Shown piece after piece: positions 63,349 to 64,000 of a DNA stretch of 64,000 nt (position 1 is the first letter of the stretch; each line of letters opens with the position of its first letter). Made by a program: the position numbers and the translations under genes. Below the pieces are notes generated by a model. The model did no database searches and was not told where the DNA came from. It saw only the letters and a list, made by a program, of their open reading frames with translations. Source of the stretch: Bryobacterales bacterium (GTDB taxonomy: Bacteria > Acidobacteriota > Terriglobia > Bryobacterales > Bryobacteraceae); NCBI GenBank assembly GCA_016789785.1, contig JAEUQE010000002.1:43927-107926 (forward strand). Direction: 5' to 3'.

Positions 63349-63838
63349 GCCTGCCTTCGCTCCTCTCGGGGTGTCAGTGCCGTTTTGAACGCTGCTGGTG
63401 GTCGCCCAGTACTCTGCTCACGGTAAACGCAGGCCCCCGGCCTGCCGCGTCCCCTATCGAGGGGACGCCTGTGCTGGCGCAGATCCATGTATGTCGCGCT
63501 ACCTTCTGCGTCTGCAACGCCTGCCTTCGCTCCTCTCGGGGTGTCAGTACCGTTTTGAACGCCGCTGGTGCGACATTGCGGTCGAGCGTCCCCTCTCCAG
63601 GGGACGCCTCTGGGCAGGCGCAGATCCATGTATGTCGCGCGACCTTCTGCCCCTGCAAAGCCTACCTTCGCTCCTCTCGGGGTGTCAGTGCCGTTTTGAG
63701 CGCTGCTGGTGGTCGCCTGGTATCTGCTCACGGTAACGCAGGCCCCCGGCCTGCCGCGTCCCGACTCATCGGGACGCCTGGGGCGGGCGCAGATCCATCT
63801 CCGCCGCGCGGACTTCTGCCGCTGCAACGCCAATCTTC
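63349..63838 (+). repeat. Array of three long intergenic repeats containing the two-hairpin unit
   Basis: Three units start at CTGCCTTCGC 63351, CTGCCTTCGC 63521 and CTACCTTCGC 63662. Each runs CCTTCGCTCCTCTCGGGGTG, TCAGTGCCGTTTTGA(A/G)CG, then the hairpin unit and GGCGCAGATCCAT. Copies 1 and 3 have both hairpins; copy 2 lacks the first. The hairpin cores lie at 63417-63500, 63590-63640 and 63727-63800. Located between convergent genes. Confidence 0.85.
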
Positions 63839-63884
63839 GCCACGAATCGCCACCAGTCTTCCTGCCCTGCGGCGCGTCTGGCGA

Positions 63885-64000
63885 TCACGCCACCTCACAA
63901 GACTCCGCACATCCATCCCCGGCACTGCGATACGCGGCTTCCACCACGGCGAAGCTCTTCAGGTAGTCGTCCACCGAAGTCTCGAAAGGCTCACCGCTCC
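63885..64000 (-). CDS. C-terminal end of a probable Gfo/Idh/MocA-family oxidoreductase (partial)
   Basis: Only the last 37 codons are in the window, read from the edge to TGA at 63885: GEPFETSVDDYLKSFAVVEA, AYRSAGDGCAESCEVA. The pattern (E/D-T-S-x-x-D-x-x-K-S/T-hydrophobic-x-V/L-V-E-A-A-Y-x-S) is the usual C-terminal helix of NAD(P)-dependent sugar oxidoreductases of this family. The upstream part is outside the window, so the assignment rests on this short helix. Confidence 0.5.
   Translation of the reverse strand, partial: SGEPFETSVDDYLKSFAVVEAAYRSAGDGCAESCEVA

Noticed and set aside
63349..63838. CRISPR array
   Set aside because: Units are 140-170 bp, contain internal hairpins and lack unique 30-40-nt spacers; no cas genes.

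Overview
The window looks like a chromosome segment from an acidobacterium close to Solibacter/Bryobacter (Bryobacterales). This is inferred from family content, not from a marker gene. It carries five full-length Oar-like TonB-dependent receptors with N-terminal carboxypeptidase-regulatory domains, two PadR plus ADOP-type orphan permease pairs, a TIGR03437-like secreted protein, a GWxTD protein and BACON/propeller surface proteins. Base composition is GC-rich throughout.

Layout. 1-8.7 kb: end of a CCA-adding enzyme gene, a 46-residue membrane protein, a receptor, and a 1260-residue secreted propeller/BACON protein. 8.7-16 kb: FkbM-type methyltransferase and two PadR/ADOP modules with candidate operators. 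16-21 kb: secreted sugar-binding-like protein, second receptor, and a broken YD-repeat gene. 21-26.4 kb: housekeeping block with tsaD and queA (divergent, 20 bp apart), a YmdB-like phosphodiesterase, selD containing an in-frame UGA read as selenocysteine, pyrF, and an orphan antitoxin-like gene. 26.4-36.3 kb: secreted TIGR03437-like protein, membrane glycosyltransferase plus a decayed remnant of a relative, third receptor, small transporter-like protein, phosphodiesterase and NUDIX hydrolase. 36.3-44.7 kb: aceE with its terminator, solute-binding protein, propeller protein, fourth receptor.

44.8-54.0 kb is a 9.2-kb integrative element inserted in tRNA-Val(CAC) and bounded by a 49-bp perfect repeat of the tRNA 3' end. 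It encodes a tyrosine integrase, small DNA-binding proteins, and an overlapping four-gene operon: AlpA-like regulator, 56-residue protein, phage-type replication protein, primase-helicase. It also has a putative repressor and an elaborate palindromic operator. Its only obvious cargo is an 889-residue secreted C-type-lectin protein, whose three C-terminal repeats match those of the chromosomal protein at 4.8-8.6 kb. No capsid, terminase or conjugation genes are visible, so it resembles a phage satellite or a replication-competent genomic island.

54-64 kb: small antitoxin-like gene, fifth receptor, pseudopilin-type protein, GWxTD protein with a downstream outer-membrane protein, an array of intergenic repeats, and the 3' end of a probable Gfo/Idh/MocA oxidoreductase. 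A family of two-hairpin intergenic repeats recurs at five places (seven copies).

The readable physiology is a copiotroph-like outer membrane built for polymer or siderophore uptake, PadR-controlled export/stress permeases, ordinary tRNA-modification and pyrimidine genes, and selenium use.
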